A DNA stretch of 64,000 bases from positions 124,001-188,000 of the forward strand of contig JANWWL010000004.1 in the NCBI GenBank assembly GCA_025056155.1, read 5' to 3'. Below are positions 56,250 to 64,000 of the stretch, piece after piece. The notes beneath the pieces are model-generated. The model had not been told where the DNA came from, did not search any database, and saw only the letters and a program-made list of their open reading frames with translations. The stretch is from Sphingomonadaceae bacterium (GTDB lineage: Bacteria > Pseudomonadota > Alphaproteobacteria > Sphingomonadales > Sphingomonadaceae). Position 1 is the stretch's first letter, and the number at the start of each line of letters is the position of its first letter. The position numbers were made by a program, and so were the translations under genes.

Positions 56250-58495
56250 AATTCGAATCCGATCTCGCCGCCGAAGGTGCGCAGGGGCCGGCCGGTGCCG
56301 AAGGTGAACAGGCCGGCCACCGGAAGGGCGGCCGAAAGGCCCTTGTCGTTCAGGATGTTGCGCCCGAAGATGGCGGCCCGGGTCCGCAGCTTCCCCAGGT
56401 TGAAGTACACGGCCGCCGACGCATCGAGCAGATGCCGCGCGTCGGCCAGGCCTCGCGGGTCGTTCACCCGGGGGTCGAACCAGGCCCCGATGATGGTCGT
56501 CTGATAGGCCCCCACGTAGCGGTAGCTGGCCGACAGGTTGACCTCGACGGGTTCGAGCGGGACCGTCCAGTCGCCGCCCACCGACAGGCTCCACTTGGGC
56601 GTGCGGCGCATCGTGCGGCTCGAGATGTCGACCACCTGGCCGCCGATGATGGTGGTGAACTCGTCGTAGCCGGCATCCAGATACCCGACCGAACCCCACA
56701 GGTTGACCCGATCGAAGGGCAGGGCCCGGAACTCGGCCTCGACACCCCAGATGGTGGCCGATGCCGCATTGGCCACGATGGTTTCCTGGCCGGCCGGCGG
56801 CGGGGCGGGGCGGACGACCTCTTCCTGCTTGTCGTCGTATTTCGTGAGGAAGGCCGCCACGTTGGCCGACAGCCGCCCGTCGAGCCAGGTGGTCTTGAGA
56901 CCGGCCTCGTAGCTGTCGACCGTCTCGGGGTCGTACGGCGTGTTGGCGGAGAAGGCCGTCTGCCCGCGCCCGTTGAAGCCGCCGGCACGATAGCCCCGAG
57001 CGTAGGTGAAGTAGGCTAGGTTTCCTTCCGAGAAGCGATAGTCGATCGACGCGCGCGGCTGGAACCTCGTCCAGCTGGCCGAAGGTTTGGCGATGAACTG
57101 GGGTAGGCCAGTCTTCAGATAGTCGTTGGTATAATTCTTGTCATCCCAGTTGTAACGCCCGCCCAGCGACAGCCGCAGCCGGTCCGTGATCCGCCATTGC
57201 ACGTCGCCGAAGATGGCGACGGAGGTGTTGTAATGGTCGACCCGGTTCCCACCCTGCGGGGGCAGGCGGGCCAGCGTCTGCAGGAGGCGCCCAAAGAAGG
57301 TCGTCTGATCCAGCTTGTAATTGGCCCAGAAGTAGAACACGCCGAGGACGTAGTTGATGCGTTCGGTCGCATCGCCGGAGAAGCGCAGTTCCTGCGTGAA
57401 CTGCTTGTACTCCTGAATCCGCAAGGTATCGAAGAAGTTGATCGAGGTGGAGTCGAAGTCCTGCCGCACGCTCTCGTCGCTCGTGCGATAGCCCGTGACG
57501 GAAGTGACCTGGATGATCCCGCCGTCGATCTCGATGTTGGCGGTGAAATTGTCGCCGTCGTTCCGCACCAGGCTAGGGACGTTCGTGAACGTCTCGTAGA
57601 GCTGTTCTTCGGTCGTGCGGTCGCACTGGTCGCGAGGCGGCAGGAAGCCCGGCGGCAGGCCGGGAATGGGCGCGCAGATGAGGTCCACCCCGGTTCGCCC
57701 CAAGGGCGTGGTGTCGGTCTCGGTCCGTTCCTCGACCCGTTCGTAGGTCAGGATCATGTCGAGGGGGCCCCGCCGCAAGCGGACGGCCACGCCATAGTTG
57801 TCGTAGTTGCGGCCCCCGTAATCCTCCCCAAGCGTCCGGTTGGTGTAGAAATCCTCGTTCTGGGCGTGCAGCCAGAACAGTTTGGCGCTGAGGCCTCCGA
57901 GGATTTCGGGCGTGTTCACCACCGCCCGTAGGTCGCGTCGGCCGTAGTTGCCGATGGTGCCCAGCACGCGCATGCCCAGTTCCCCCGTGGGCCGCGTGCG
58001 CTGGATATTGATGACCCCCGCGGTGGTGTTCCGGCCGAACAGCGTGCCCTGGGGCCCGCGCAGCACCTCGACCCGTTCGAAGTCGAAGAAGTCGAGCAAC
58101 TGCCCCGTGTTGGTGCCGAGGTAGACGCCGTCGATCAGCACGCCCACGGCCGGGTCGAAGCTCTTCTCGATGTCCTCGAAACTGATGCCGCGGATCGAGA
58201 TGGCCGCCGCCGAGGGGCCCGCCCCGACGGGATCGATCACCAGGTTGGGCGTGCGGCCCACCAGGTCGCGAATGTCCGGGGCGGCCGCGGCGGCCAGTTG
58301 GGTGGGCGGGATGGCCGAGACGGAAACGGGAACGTCCTGGATCGACTCGGCCCGCCGGGTGGCCGTCACCACGATGTCCTCGAGCGCTGGCGTCTCGGCC
58401 GTCTGAGCGACGACGGGGCCGGCCACGAGGGCCGCACCCGACAGCATCAGCGCGCGGAAGCCGGTCAGGTCCATCAGCGCGCGGAAGCCGGTCAT
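56246..58495 (-). CDS. TonB-dependent outer membrane receptor
   Basis: The 749-residue protein has a signal peptide, then a plug domain beginning LEDIVVTATRRAESIQDVPV with IRGISFEDIEKSFDP and VEVLRGPQGTLFGRNTTAGV, and a 22-strand barrel ending in FGGEIGFEF with a terminal Phe. It imports a substrate using TonB energy. The plug wording is that of the broad sphingomonad/caulobacter-type receptors, whose ligands range from siderophores to carbohydrates; no ligand can be named. The ATG at 58495 has a very strong GGAGG site; a start 60 bases earlier is less likely. The signal peptide contains a 9-codon tandem duplication. Confidence 0.9.
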   Translation of the reverse strand: MTGFRALMDLTGFRALMLSGAALVAGPVVAQTAETPALEDIVVTATRRAESIQDVPVSVSAIPPTQLAAAAAPDIRDLVGRTPNLVIDPVGAGPSAAAISIRGISFEDIEKSFDPAVGVLIDGVYLGTNTGQLLDFFDFERVEVLRGPQGTLFGRNTTAGVINIQRTRPTGELGMRVLGTIGNYGRRDLRAVVNTPEILGGLSAKLFWLHAQNEDFYTNRTLGEDYGGRNYDNYGVAVRLRRGPLDMILTYERVEERTETDTTPLGRTGVDLICAPIPGLPPGFLPPRDQCDRTTEEQLYETFTNVPSLVRNDGDNFTANIEIDGGIIQVTSVTGYRTSDESVRQDFDSTSINFFDTLRIQEYKQFTQELRFSGDATERINYVLGVFYFWANYKLDQTTFFGRLLQTLARLPPQGGNRVDHYNTSVAIFGDVQWRITDRLRLSLGGRYNWDDKNYTNDYLKTGLPQFIAKPSASWTRFQPRASIDYRFSEGNLAYFTYARGYRAGGFNGRGQTAFSANTPYDPETVDSYEAGLKTTWLDGRLSANVAAFLTKYDDKQEEVVRPAPPPAGQETIVANAASATIWGVEAEFRALPFDRVNLWGSVGYLDAGYDEFTTIIGGQVVDISSRTMRRTPKWSLSVGGDWTVPLEPVEVNLSASYRYVGAYQTTIIGAWFDPRVNDPRGLADARHLLDASAAVYFNLGKLRTRAAIFGRNILNDKGLSAALPVAGLFTFGTGRPLRTFGGEIGFEF

Positions 58496-58498
58496 GTC
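58445..58498 (-). repeat. Tandem 27-bp duplication in the receptor signal peptide
   Basis: Two adjacent 27-base copies (58445-58471 and 58472-58498) differ at one base. They span the first codons of the TonB receptor so that TGFRALM occurs twice, as MTGFRALMDLTGFRALM. Removing one copy would leave a normal signal peptide. Confidence 0.95.
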
Positions 58499-58509
58499 CT
58501 CCTCCCTCC
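58498..58509 (-). promoter_or_regulatory. Strong ribosome binding site of the TonB receptor
   Basis: Read on the reverse strand, GGAGGGAGGAGG sits just before the ATG at 58495. It fixes this start and suggests efficient translation. Confidence 0.65.
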
Positions 58510-58746
58510 CGAGGGCCCTGTCTGCGCAGGCCTTGACCTTGACCGGCAGGCTCATAGGTCGGACTTCGAACCGGCCCGCTCTGCCACTTTTTGGAGGTCG
58601 TGCCGGTTTCGGAACCGTCGCGCGCGACCTGTGGCGGCCATGCAACCCTTTTTGGCGTGGACAAGCGGGGCAAGAGGCCTAGGGTGCGGCGCGTGGTCGC
58701 GACGGCGGCTCATGCCGCCGGGTGCTGCCGCGCCGGAGGACCTTGT

Positions 58747-60057
58747 GTGACGATGCTCTACGACGCCTATGAGTTGGGACGCGGCTGGGCGGCCGGGGCC
58801 ACCGCCTGGGCCCGCGTCTCGTCCGGCTGGTGGTCGAGCTTCCTCAACCCGCTGGCCTACCACCACGGCGCGCCCGTCGCGGCGGCCGCTCTCGATGTCT
58901 TCGCCCACGCGCTCAAGCCCCGGGGCAAGCCCGCCTTCGGACTGCACCGCACCATCGTGGACGGCCAGGTCGTCGAAGTCCGGGAAGCGATCCTGGACCG
59001 CCGACCCTTCGGCCAGCTCAAGCACTTCGAGCGGGTGGGGATCGAAGGCCACGATCCCGTGATCCTGCTGGTGGCCCCGATGTCGGGCCATTACGCCACC
59101 CTGCTGAGGGGCACCGTCGAACGACTGCTGCCCAGCCACGAGGTGTTCATCACCGATTGGCGGGATGCCAAGATGGTCCCGCTGTCGGAGGGCACCTTCA
59201 GCCTGAACGATTACATCGACTATCTCATCGATTGGATCCGGCTGCTGGCCGCCCGGGGCGAGCGGGCGCACGTCGTGGCCGTCTGCCAGCCTTCGGTGCC
59301 GGCGCTGGCGGCGGTGGCGCTCATGTCGGCCGGGCGCGACCCGGCGCGGCCCTATTCCCTCACCATGATGGGGGGGCCGGTGGACACCCGCGAGGCCCCC
59401 ACCGAGGTCAACCGCGTGGCCAAGGAACGGCCGCTCGCCTGGTTCGAGCAGAACGTGATCCACGTGGTGCCCTTCGCCTATCCGGGGCGCGGACGACGGA
59501 TCTATCCGGGCTTTTTGCAGCTTGCGGGCTTCATGGCCATGAACCTGGGCAATCACCTCGTCAGCCACTGGGAGATGTTCAAGCACCTGGTAGAGGGCGA
59601 CGAGGAAAGTGCGGAAGCCACCAAGGCCTTCTACGAGGAATATCTCTCGGTCTGCGACATGGATGCGGTGTTCTACCTGCAGACCGTAGACGAGGTCTTT
59701 CAGCGGCACTTGCTGCCCAAGGGCGAGTTCATCCACCGCGGCGAGCGGGTCGATCTGGGGGCCATCACCGACGTGGCCCTGCTCGCCATCGAGGGCGAAC
59801 GCGACGACATCTCGGGCGTGGGCCAGACGAAGGCCGCCCTGACGCTCGCCCGGAACCTGCCGTCGCATCGGAAGGACTATCTGTTGGTGCCCGGGGCCGG
59901 GCACTACGGTATTTTCAACGGGCGCAAGTGGCGCGAGATCGTCGCCCCGGCGATCGAGGACTTCGTGCGACTGCACGGTGGCCGGGCGCCGCTTCGTCGG
60001 CCGGGTCCGTCGGTGCTGCCGCCGGTCGAGATCCCGCCCGGCGCCGAATTCGCCTGA
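58747..60057 (+). CDS. phaZ: Intracellular polyhydroxybutyrate depolymerase
   Basis: PhaZ hydrolyses stored poly-3-hydroxybutyrate. The 436-residue protein matches the PhaZ type of intracellular depolymerase: MLYDAYELGRGWAAG near the start, LLVAPMSGHYATLLRGTVE, FITDWRDAKMVPLSEG, the lipase-box-like VVAVCQPSVPALA with the nucleophilic cysteine, and GAGHYGIFNGRKWRE with the catalytic histidine. The GTG at 58747 has GGAGGA six bases away; the ATG at 58753 is the alternative. The polymer synthesis genes are not in the window. Confidence 0.94.
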   Translation: MTMLYDAYELGRGWAAGATAWARVSSGWWSSFLNPLAYHHGAPVAAAALDVFAHALKPRGKPAFGLHRTIVDGQVVEVREAILDRRPFGQLKHFERVGIEGHDPVILLVAPMSGHYATLLRGTVERLLPSHEVFITDWRDAKMVPLSEGTFSLNDYIDYLIDWIRLLAARGERAHVVAVCQPSVPALAAVALMSAGRDPARPYSLTMMGGPVDTREAPTEVNRVAKERPLAWFEQNVIHVVPFAYPGRGRRIYPGFLQLAGFMAMNLGNHLVSHWEMFKHLVEGDEESAEATKAFYEEYLSVCDMDAVFYLQTVDEVFQRHLLPKGEFIHRGERVDLGAITDVALLAIEGERDDISGVGQTKAALTLARNLPSHRKDYLLVPGAGHYGIFNGRKWREIVAPAIEDFVRLHGGRAPLRRPGPSVLPPVEIPPGAEFA

Positions 60058-60069
60058 ACCCGCAGGGCC

Positions 60070-61905
60070 TCAGGTCGCTTCGGCCGTCTCCGCAAGCGCC
60101 GCCAGCGCAAGCCATCGCTCCTCATCGGCCGCGAGTGCCGCGCGCGTGGCCTCGAGCTCCCGTGCCAACGCCTCGGCCCGGTCGCGCTCGCGCGTCCACA
60201 ACGCAGGGTCGGCCAGCGCGCGTTCGAGCTCGGCGATGCGGACCTCGTGCCGGGCGATGGCCTCGGGCAGTCGCTCGAGCTCGCGCCACTCGCGGTAGCC
60301 GAGCCGGGGCCCTTCCGCGCGCGCTGCCCGCGCCGCCCCTGCCGCAGGGCGCGATCGCGTCGGCCGGGGGACGGCGACCGGTCCGTTCCCGGTCGGTTGC
60401 GCGGCCGCATCCGCCCAGGGGTCGCGGCCCAGCTGTCGGGCCAGATCCGACCAGCCGCCGGCCACCACCTCCACCCGGCCCGAGCCGTCGAGGAACAGCG
60501 TCATGGTCACGGTGCGGTCCAGGAAGTCGCGGTCGTGGCTCGCCACCAGCACGGTGCCGTCGAACTCGGCCACCACCTCCTGCAGGAGGTCGAGCGTCTC
60601 GAGGTCGAGGTCGTTCGTGGGCTCGTCCAGCACCAAAAGGCTCGCCCGCCGGGCGAACTCGCGCGCCAGAAGGAGGCGCGCCCGCTCGCCCCCCGACAGG
60701 CTTCCGACGGGCGCGTCGAGCACGTCCGGATGGAACAGGAAGTCCTTGAGGTAGGCCCGGGCGTGCCGACGTTCGCCGCGCACGTCAAGCCAGTCCCCAC
60801 CGTCGCACAGCACGTCGCGGACTCGCCGAGCCGGGTCCAGCAGGCGGCGCTGCTGGTCGATGGTGATGCCCACCAGTCCCTGGGCCCGGTGGATCTGGCC
60901 GCGGTCAGGGGGGATCTCGCCCATCAGCAAGCGCAGCAGGGTCGTCTTGCCCGCGCCGTTGGGGCCCACGAGGCCGATCCGATCGCCGCGCAGCACTTCG
61001 AGCGAAAGGTCCCGCACGAGGACGCGGCCGCCGTGTGTCAGCCACACGCCCTCGGCCTCGAGGACGCGGCGCGCCCGCCGTTCGTCGGTGGCCAGCCCGA
61101 GGGCCGGCCGGCCGACGCGCGCCCCCAACAGCGCCCGACGCTCGGCCCTGAGGGATGCCAGCCGCGCGAGCCGCCCGCGGTTGCGCCGTCGCCGCGCCGT
61201 CACGCCGCGGGCGAGCCAGCGCGTTTCCTGACCAAGACGCGTGTCGAGCCGCGCGGCGGCCCGTTCCGCCTCGGCCTCCACTTCCTCGGCCCACGCTTCG
61301 AACCCGCCGAAGCCCACCTCTCGCCGGCGCAGGACGCCCTGATCGAGCCAGAGGCAGGCCCGTGTCAGTCGGGTGAGGAACGCCCGATCGTGGCTCACCA
61401 CCACGAAGGCCCCGCCGAACCGCTCGAGCCAGGTCTCGAGCCGGGCGATGGCGCGGATGTCGAGGTGGTTGGTGGGCTCGTCCAAGAGCAGCAGGTCGGG
61501 GGCCTGGGCCAGAGCGCGCGCTAGCGCGGCCCGCCGCCGCTCGCCCCCCGAGGCTTCGTCGCAGGGGCGCGCGAGGTCGACCTCCAGGCGTTGGGCCGCG
61601 GCTTCGAGGGCGTGCGGCAGCGGGGCGTCGGGGCCGGCCAGGGCCCAATCGACGAGCCGCGCGAAGCCCGAAAAGTCGGGCTCCTGCTCGATCAGGGCGA
61701 TCCGCGTTCGGGGCGAGACGATCCGCCGGCCGGCATCCGGCTCGATGAGGCCTGCCAAGAGACGCAACAGGGTCGACTTGCCGGCCCCGTTGCGGCCGAC
61801 GAGGGCCAACCGATCCTTCGGCTGGATGGCGAGCGACAGGCCATCCAGAAGCCAGCGCCCGGCCTGGCGCAGGCGAATGTCTTCGAGCGTGAGCAGGGGG
61901 GCCAC
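60070..61905 (-). CDS. uup: ABC-F family ATPase, Uup type
   Basis: The 611-residue protein has two ABC domains (Walker A GRNGAGKSTLLRLL and GPNGAGKTTLLRLL; signatures ASGGERRRAALARAL and LSGGERARLLLAREF; Walker B LLLDEPTNHLD and LVLDEPTNDLD), the interdomain linker and a C-terminal coiled coil, without membrane segments. This is the Uup layout, acting in ribosome-linked processes or in DNA-related roles as in E. coli. It starts with GTG at 61905. It is convergent with phaZ, with 12 bases between the stops. Confidence 0.93.
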   Translation of the reverse strand: MAPLLTLEDIRLRQAGRWLLDGLSLAIQPKDRLALVGRNGAGKSTLLRLLAGLIEPDAGRRIVSPRTRIALIEQEPDFSGFARLVDWALAGPDAPLPHALEAAAQRLEVDLARPCDEASGGERRRAALARALAQAPDLLLLDEPTNHLDIRAIARLETWLERFGGAFVVVSHDRAFLTRLTRACLWLDQGVLRRREVGFGGFEAWAEEVEAEAERAAARLDTRLGQETRWLARGVTARRRRNRGRLARLASLRAERRALLGARVGRPALGLATDERRARRVLEAEGVWLTHGGRVLVRDLSLEVLRGDRIGLVGPNGAGKTTLLRLLMGEIPPDRGQIHRAQGLVGITIDQQRRLLDPARRVRDVLCDGGDWLDVRGERRHARAYLKDFLFHPDVLDAPVGSLSGGERARLLLAREFARRASLLVLDEPTNDLDLETLDLLQEVVAEFDGTVLVASHDRDFLDRTVTMTLFLDGSGRVEVVAGGWSDLARQLGRDPWADAAAQPTGNGPVAVPRPTRSRPAAGAARAARAEGPRLGYREWRELERLPEAIARHEVRIAELERALADPALWTRERDRAEALARELEATRAALAADEERWLALAALAETAEAT

Positions 61906-61991
61906 GCCCCGCCCCTGCCGGCACCGGCGCGCGCCGGCAAGAAGGGCAAGTTCAGGGCCGGTTCACGGCCTCGTTCCTAGCGGCATCGGGC

Positions 61992-62357
61992 ATGCTCCGG
62001 TGGTTCGCCCGGGTCGTGTCGCGCGTGGCCGGCGGCCTCGTGCTGGCGGGCGCGGGCCCGGTGGTCGCCGAGCCCTCCACGGACCCGCCGCGCTGGGCCG
62101 AAGCGCGCCCGGGCGCGGCGCTCCGCCGTCCGGCCGACCATGATCTGGCCGCAAGCGACGTCCGCTCGGGCGAGCTAATGTCGCTGGGCCGCCTGCTGCC
62201 CCGCGCCCAATCGGCGTGCGGGGGGGTGGAATACATCGGCACCGACCCTGATCTCGCCACGCAGGTCTATCGCGTGAAGTTCCTGCAACCTGGGGGGCGC
62301 GTGTGCTGGGCCGACCTTGACGCCCGCACCGGCCGAGTGCTGGCGGTGCGCCGCTAG
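61992..62357 (+). CDS. Secreted PepSY-type protein upstream of a two-component system
   Basis: The 121-residue protein has a signal peptide ending near VAEP and one short domain with YRVKFLQPGGRVCWADLDAR and TGRVLAV, the end pattern of PepSY proteins that are common just before PhoP/PhoQ-like pairs in Alphaproteobacteria. The first half is Ala/Arg-rich and unconserved. It may inhibit proteases or sense envelope conditions; no function is proven. The response regulator begins 27 bases later. Confidence 0.75.
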   Translation: MLRWFARVVSRVAGGLVLAGAGPVVAEPSTDPPRWAEARPGAALRRPADHDLAASDVRSGELMSLGRLLPRAQSACGGVEYIGTDPDLATQVYRVKFLQPGGRVCWADLDARTGRVLAVRR

Positions 62358-62383
62358 CCGCCCGTACCGGACGGAGGGGCGCG

Positions 62384-63040
62384 GTGCGGATCCTGATCGT
62401 CGAGGACGAGCCCAACCTGGCCCGCCAGCTGCGCCGCACCCTCGAGGCGTCGGGGTACGCCGTCGACGTCGCGCCGGACGGTGAGGAAGGACAGTTCCTG
62501 GGCGAGACGGAGGCGTACGACGCCGTCGTGCTGGACCTGGGCCTGCCCGAGGTCGACGGGCTCACCGTGCTGCGGCGCTGGCGCGAGGCCGGACGGAAGA
62601 TGCCCGTGCTGGTGCTGACCGCGCGCGATTCGTGGTCGGACAAGGTGACGGGGCTCGACGCCGGGGCGGACGACTATCTGGCCAAGCCGTTCCGGGCGGA
62701 GGAGCTGGTGGCGCGGCTCAGGGCGCTCATCCGGCGGGCCAGCGGCCATGCCTCGGCCGAGCTCAAGGCGGGCGACGTGGTGCTCGACACGCGCTCGGGC
62801 CGGGTGACCAAGGGCGGCGTGCCGGTGAAGCTCACCGCCCAGGAATACAAGCTCTTGTCCTACCTGATGCACCACAAGGGCAAGGTGGTCTCGCGCACCG
62901 AGCTCATCGAGCATATCTACGATCAGGACTTCGATCGCGATTCGAACACGATCGAGGTGTTCGTGACCCGCATCCGGAAGAAGCTTGGACCCGAGATCAT
63001 CACCACCATCCGCGGGCTCGGCTACAGCCTCGAAGGCTGA
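62384..63040 (+). CDS. OmpR/PhoP-family response regulator
   Basis: The 218-residue protein has a receiver domain (acidic DE pair at residues 8-9, phosphoacceptor Asp51 in VVLDLGLPEVDG, Lys in LAKPF) and a winged-helix DNA-binding domain (LTAQEYKLLSYLMHHKGKVV, DSNTIEVFVTRIRKKLG). It starts with GTG. The next gene encodes its presumed sensor kinase. By neighbours and sequence it is of the PhoP/QseB kind, but the signal is unknown. Confidence 0.95.
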   Translation: MRILIVEDEPNLARQLRRTLEASGYAVDVAPDGEEGQFLGETEAYDAVVLDLGLPEVDGLTVLRRWREAGRKMPVLVLTARDSWSDKVTGLDAGADDYLAKPFRAEELVARLRALIRRASGHASAELKAGDVVLDTRSGRVTKGGVPVKLTAQEYKLLSYLMHHKGKVVSRTELIEHIYDQDFDRDSNTIEVFVTRIRKKLGPEIITTIRGLGYSLEG

Positions 63041-63053
63041 CGGCCCGCGGCGG

Positions 63054-64000
63054 GTGCGCCCGCCGTCGCTGTCGGCCCGATTGCTCGCGGTGTCGGTCGT
63101 CTGGATCGCGGCCCTCACGCTGGGTGGTGGCCTGCTGTTGGAACGGGCGATCGAGGACACGCTGGTGCGCAACTTCGACCGTCGCCTGGCCGACGTGCTG
63201 CCCCGCATGGTGGCCGGGGCCGAGCTGGACGCGGCGGGCGACCTGGTGGGCTTCGGGCGCTTCGCCCTGGACCCGGCCTACGGCGAGCCCTACTCGGGCC
63301 GCTACTGGCAGGTGAGCGCCAAGGGGCGGGCCGACCGACGGTCGCGCTCGCTGTGGGACCGCACGCTGGTCCTCGACCTCGACCGGCCGTGCCCGCAGGT
63401 GTGCACCGGCCGTTCCGACCAGTTCCCGGGCGAGCCGCTGCGGATCGTCGAGCGCGACGTGGTGTTGCCGGGCTCGACCACGGTGTTCCGCTTCGCCGTG
63501 GCCGAAGCGGCCGGAGCGCTCGACCAGGAGGTGGCCCGGGTGCGCCGGCTGCTGTGGACGTCGCTCGGCCTCCTGGCGCTGGGGCTCCTGGCGCTGGCCG
63601 CCCTTCAGGCCAGCGTGGGCCTGAGGCCCCTCAGGCGATTGTCAGCTTCGATCGCCGCCATCCGGTCGGGCCGGCTTGCGCGCGTGCCCGAACGCGTCGT
63701 CCCGCCCGAGGTCGAGCCCCTGGTGGCCGAGCTCAATGCCCTCATCGCTCAGAACGAGGCCGTGGTCGAGGCCGCCCGCACCCACGCCGGCAATCTGGCC
63801 CATGCGCTGAAGACGCCCATCAGCGTGATGATGAACGAGGCCGAGGCAGGCAGCCCCGACCTTGCCCAGACCGTGCGGCGGGAGGTGGCCACCATGCGCC
63901 GCCACATCGACCACCATCTGGCCCGCGCCCGGGCCGCGGCCCGGCGGCCCGACTCCACCGCGCGCACGCCGGCCTGGCCGTCACTCGAGCGGCTGGCCCG
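63054..64000 (+). CDS. PhoQ-like sensor histidine kinase, 3' end outside window
   Basis: The frame from the GTG at 63054 is open to the window edge. It has a first membrane helix near residues 8-28, a periplasmic part with FGRFALDPAYGEPYSGRYWQ and two cysteines (CPQVC, residues 119-123), a second helix near residues 166-186, a HAMP-like linker and the phosphoacceptor helix with His250 in LAHALKTPISVMMNEAE. The ATPase domain lies outside. It starts 13 bases after the response regulator stop and should be its partner. Confidence 0.9.
   Translation, partial: MRPPSLSARLLAVSVVWIAALTLGGGLLLERAIEDTLVRNFDRRLADVLPRMVAGAELDAAGDLVGFGRFALDPAYGEPYSGRYWQVSAKGRADRRSRSLWDRTLVLDLDRPCPQVCTGRSDQFPGEPLRIVERDVVLPGSTTVFRFAVAEAAGALDQEVARVRRLLWTSLGLLALGLLALAALQASVGLRPLRRLSASIAAIRSGRLARVPERVVPPEVEPLVAELNALIAQNEAVVEAARTHAGNLAHALKTPISVMMNEAEAGSPDLAQTVRREVATMRRHIDHHLARARAAARRPDSTARTPAWPSLERLA

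Noticed and set aside
56246-56270. GAATTCGAATCC resembling a tRNA T-arm
   Set aside because: It is the coding end of the TonB receptor (terminal Phe codon region), and no cloverleaf can be formed around it.
60070-61905. ABC ATPase considered as the missing CcmA
   Set aside because: It has two ABC domains and a C-terminal coiled coil, the Uup layout, whereas CcmA is a single domain of about 200 residues.
60905-61924. 339-codon reverse frame overlapping the Uup gene in another frame
   Set aside because: Arg/Ala/Gly/Pro-rich translation without domains; the Uup frame has all ABC motifs.

Overview
This 64 kb window is chromosomal DNA from a very GC-rich Alphaproteobacterium; third codon positions are almost always G or C. 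The class is suggested by gene orders: slt facing dapA-smpB, a CarD-type regulator after recA, hemC-hemD followed by a mitofilin-like gene, DUF1192 facing a PIG3-type quinone oxidoreductase, and a YfgM-like/bamB/der operon. A PEP-CTERM protein, exosortase-associated enzymes, a TonB receptor and an intracellular PHB depolymerase narrow it somewhat, but I cannot name the order with confidence. I see no rRNA, tRNA, CRISPR, insertion sequence or prophage. Genes are densely packed, and many neighbours overlap by ATGA, GTGA or TGATG.

Region 1 (1-16065) is the str/S10/spc/alpha superoperon on the + strand: the end of fusA, then tuf, rpsJ, rplC, rplD, rplW, rplB, rpsS, rplV, rpsC, rplP, rpmC, rpsQ, rplN, rplX, rplE, rpsN, rpsH, rplF, rplR, rpsE, rpmD, rplO, secY, adk, rpsM, rpsK, rpoA and rplQ. 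It is complete and in standard order.

Region 2 (16251-27791, + strand) holds guaA, a metallo-beta-lactamase-fold hydrolase, an ArsC-type reductase, a small lipoprotein, a hexapeptide acyltransferase, panB, and an outer-membrane/ribosome-assembly operon (YfgM-like, bamB, der). That operon runs by ATGA overlaps into two enzymes of exosortase/PEP-CTERM systems, an AMP-forming acyl-CoA ligase and a PLP decarboxylase.

Region 3 (27788-38365) holds a 57-codon membrane microprotein, truA and fmt on the - strand; recR and def on the + strand; slt facing dapA-smpB; a DUF2062 protein; a soluble CckA-like hybrid kinase; recA; and carD.

Region 4 (38515-47716) holds a 2-oxoglutarate/Fe(II) oxygenase, a PEP-CTERM alkaline phosphatase split by an in-frame amber codon, ugd, the haem genes hemC-hemD with a mitofilin-like gene, a small Ala/Thr-rich lipoprotein with a strong terminator, and the potassium transporter kup.

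Region 5 (47896-53980, - strand) is a cytochrome c maturation operon: DUF1192, ccmB, a 493-bp gap, ccmC, ccmD (36 aa), ccmE, ccmF, ccmG, ccmH and a short CcmI-like TPR gene. No ccmA is present in the window.

Region 6 (54076-64000) holds a quinone oxidoreductase, a PAP/fibrillin-like protein, a DUF423 membrane protein, a TonB-dependent receptor with a 27-bp tandem duplication in its signal peptide, a PHB depolymerase, a Uup-type ABC-F ATPase, and a PepSY / response regulator / sensor kinase cluster cut by the window edge.

The most notable points are the exosortase-associated enzyme pair tied to der, the amber-interrupted PEP-CTERM phosphatase about 12 kb away, the missing ccmA with a gap inside the ccm operon, and the duplicated signal-peptide segment of the TonB receptor.
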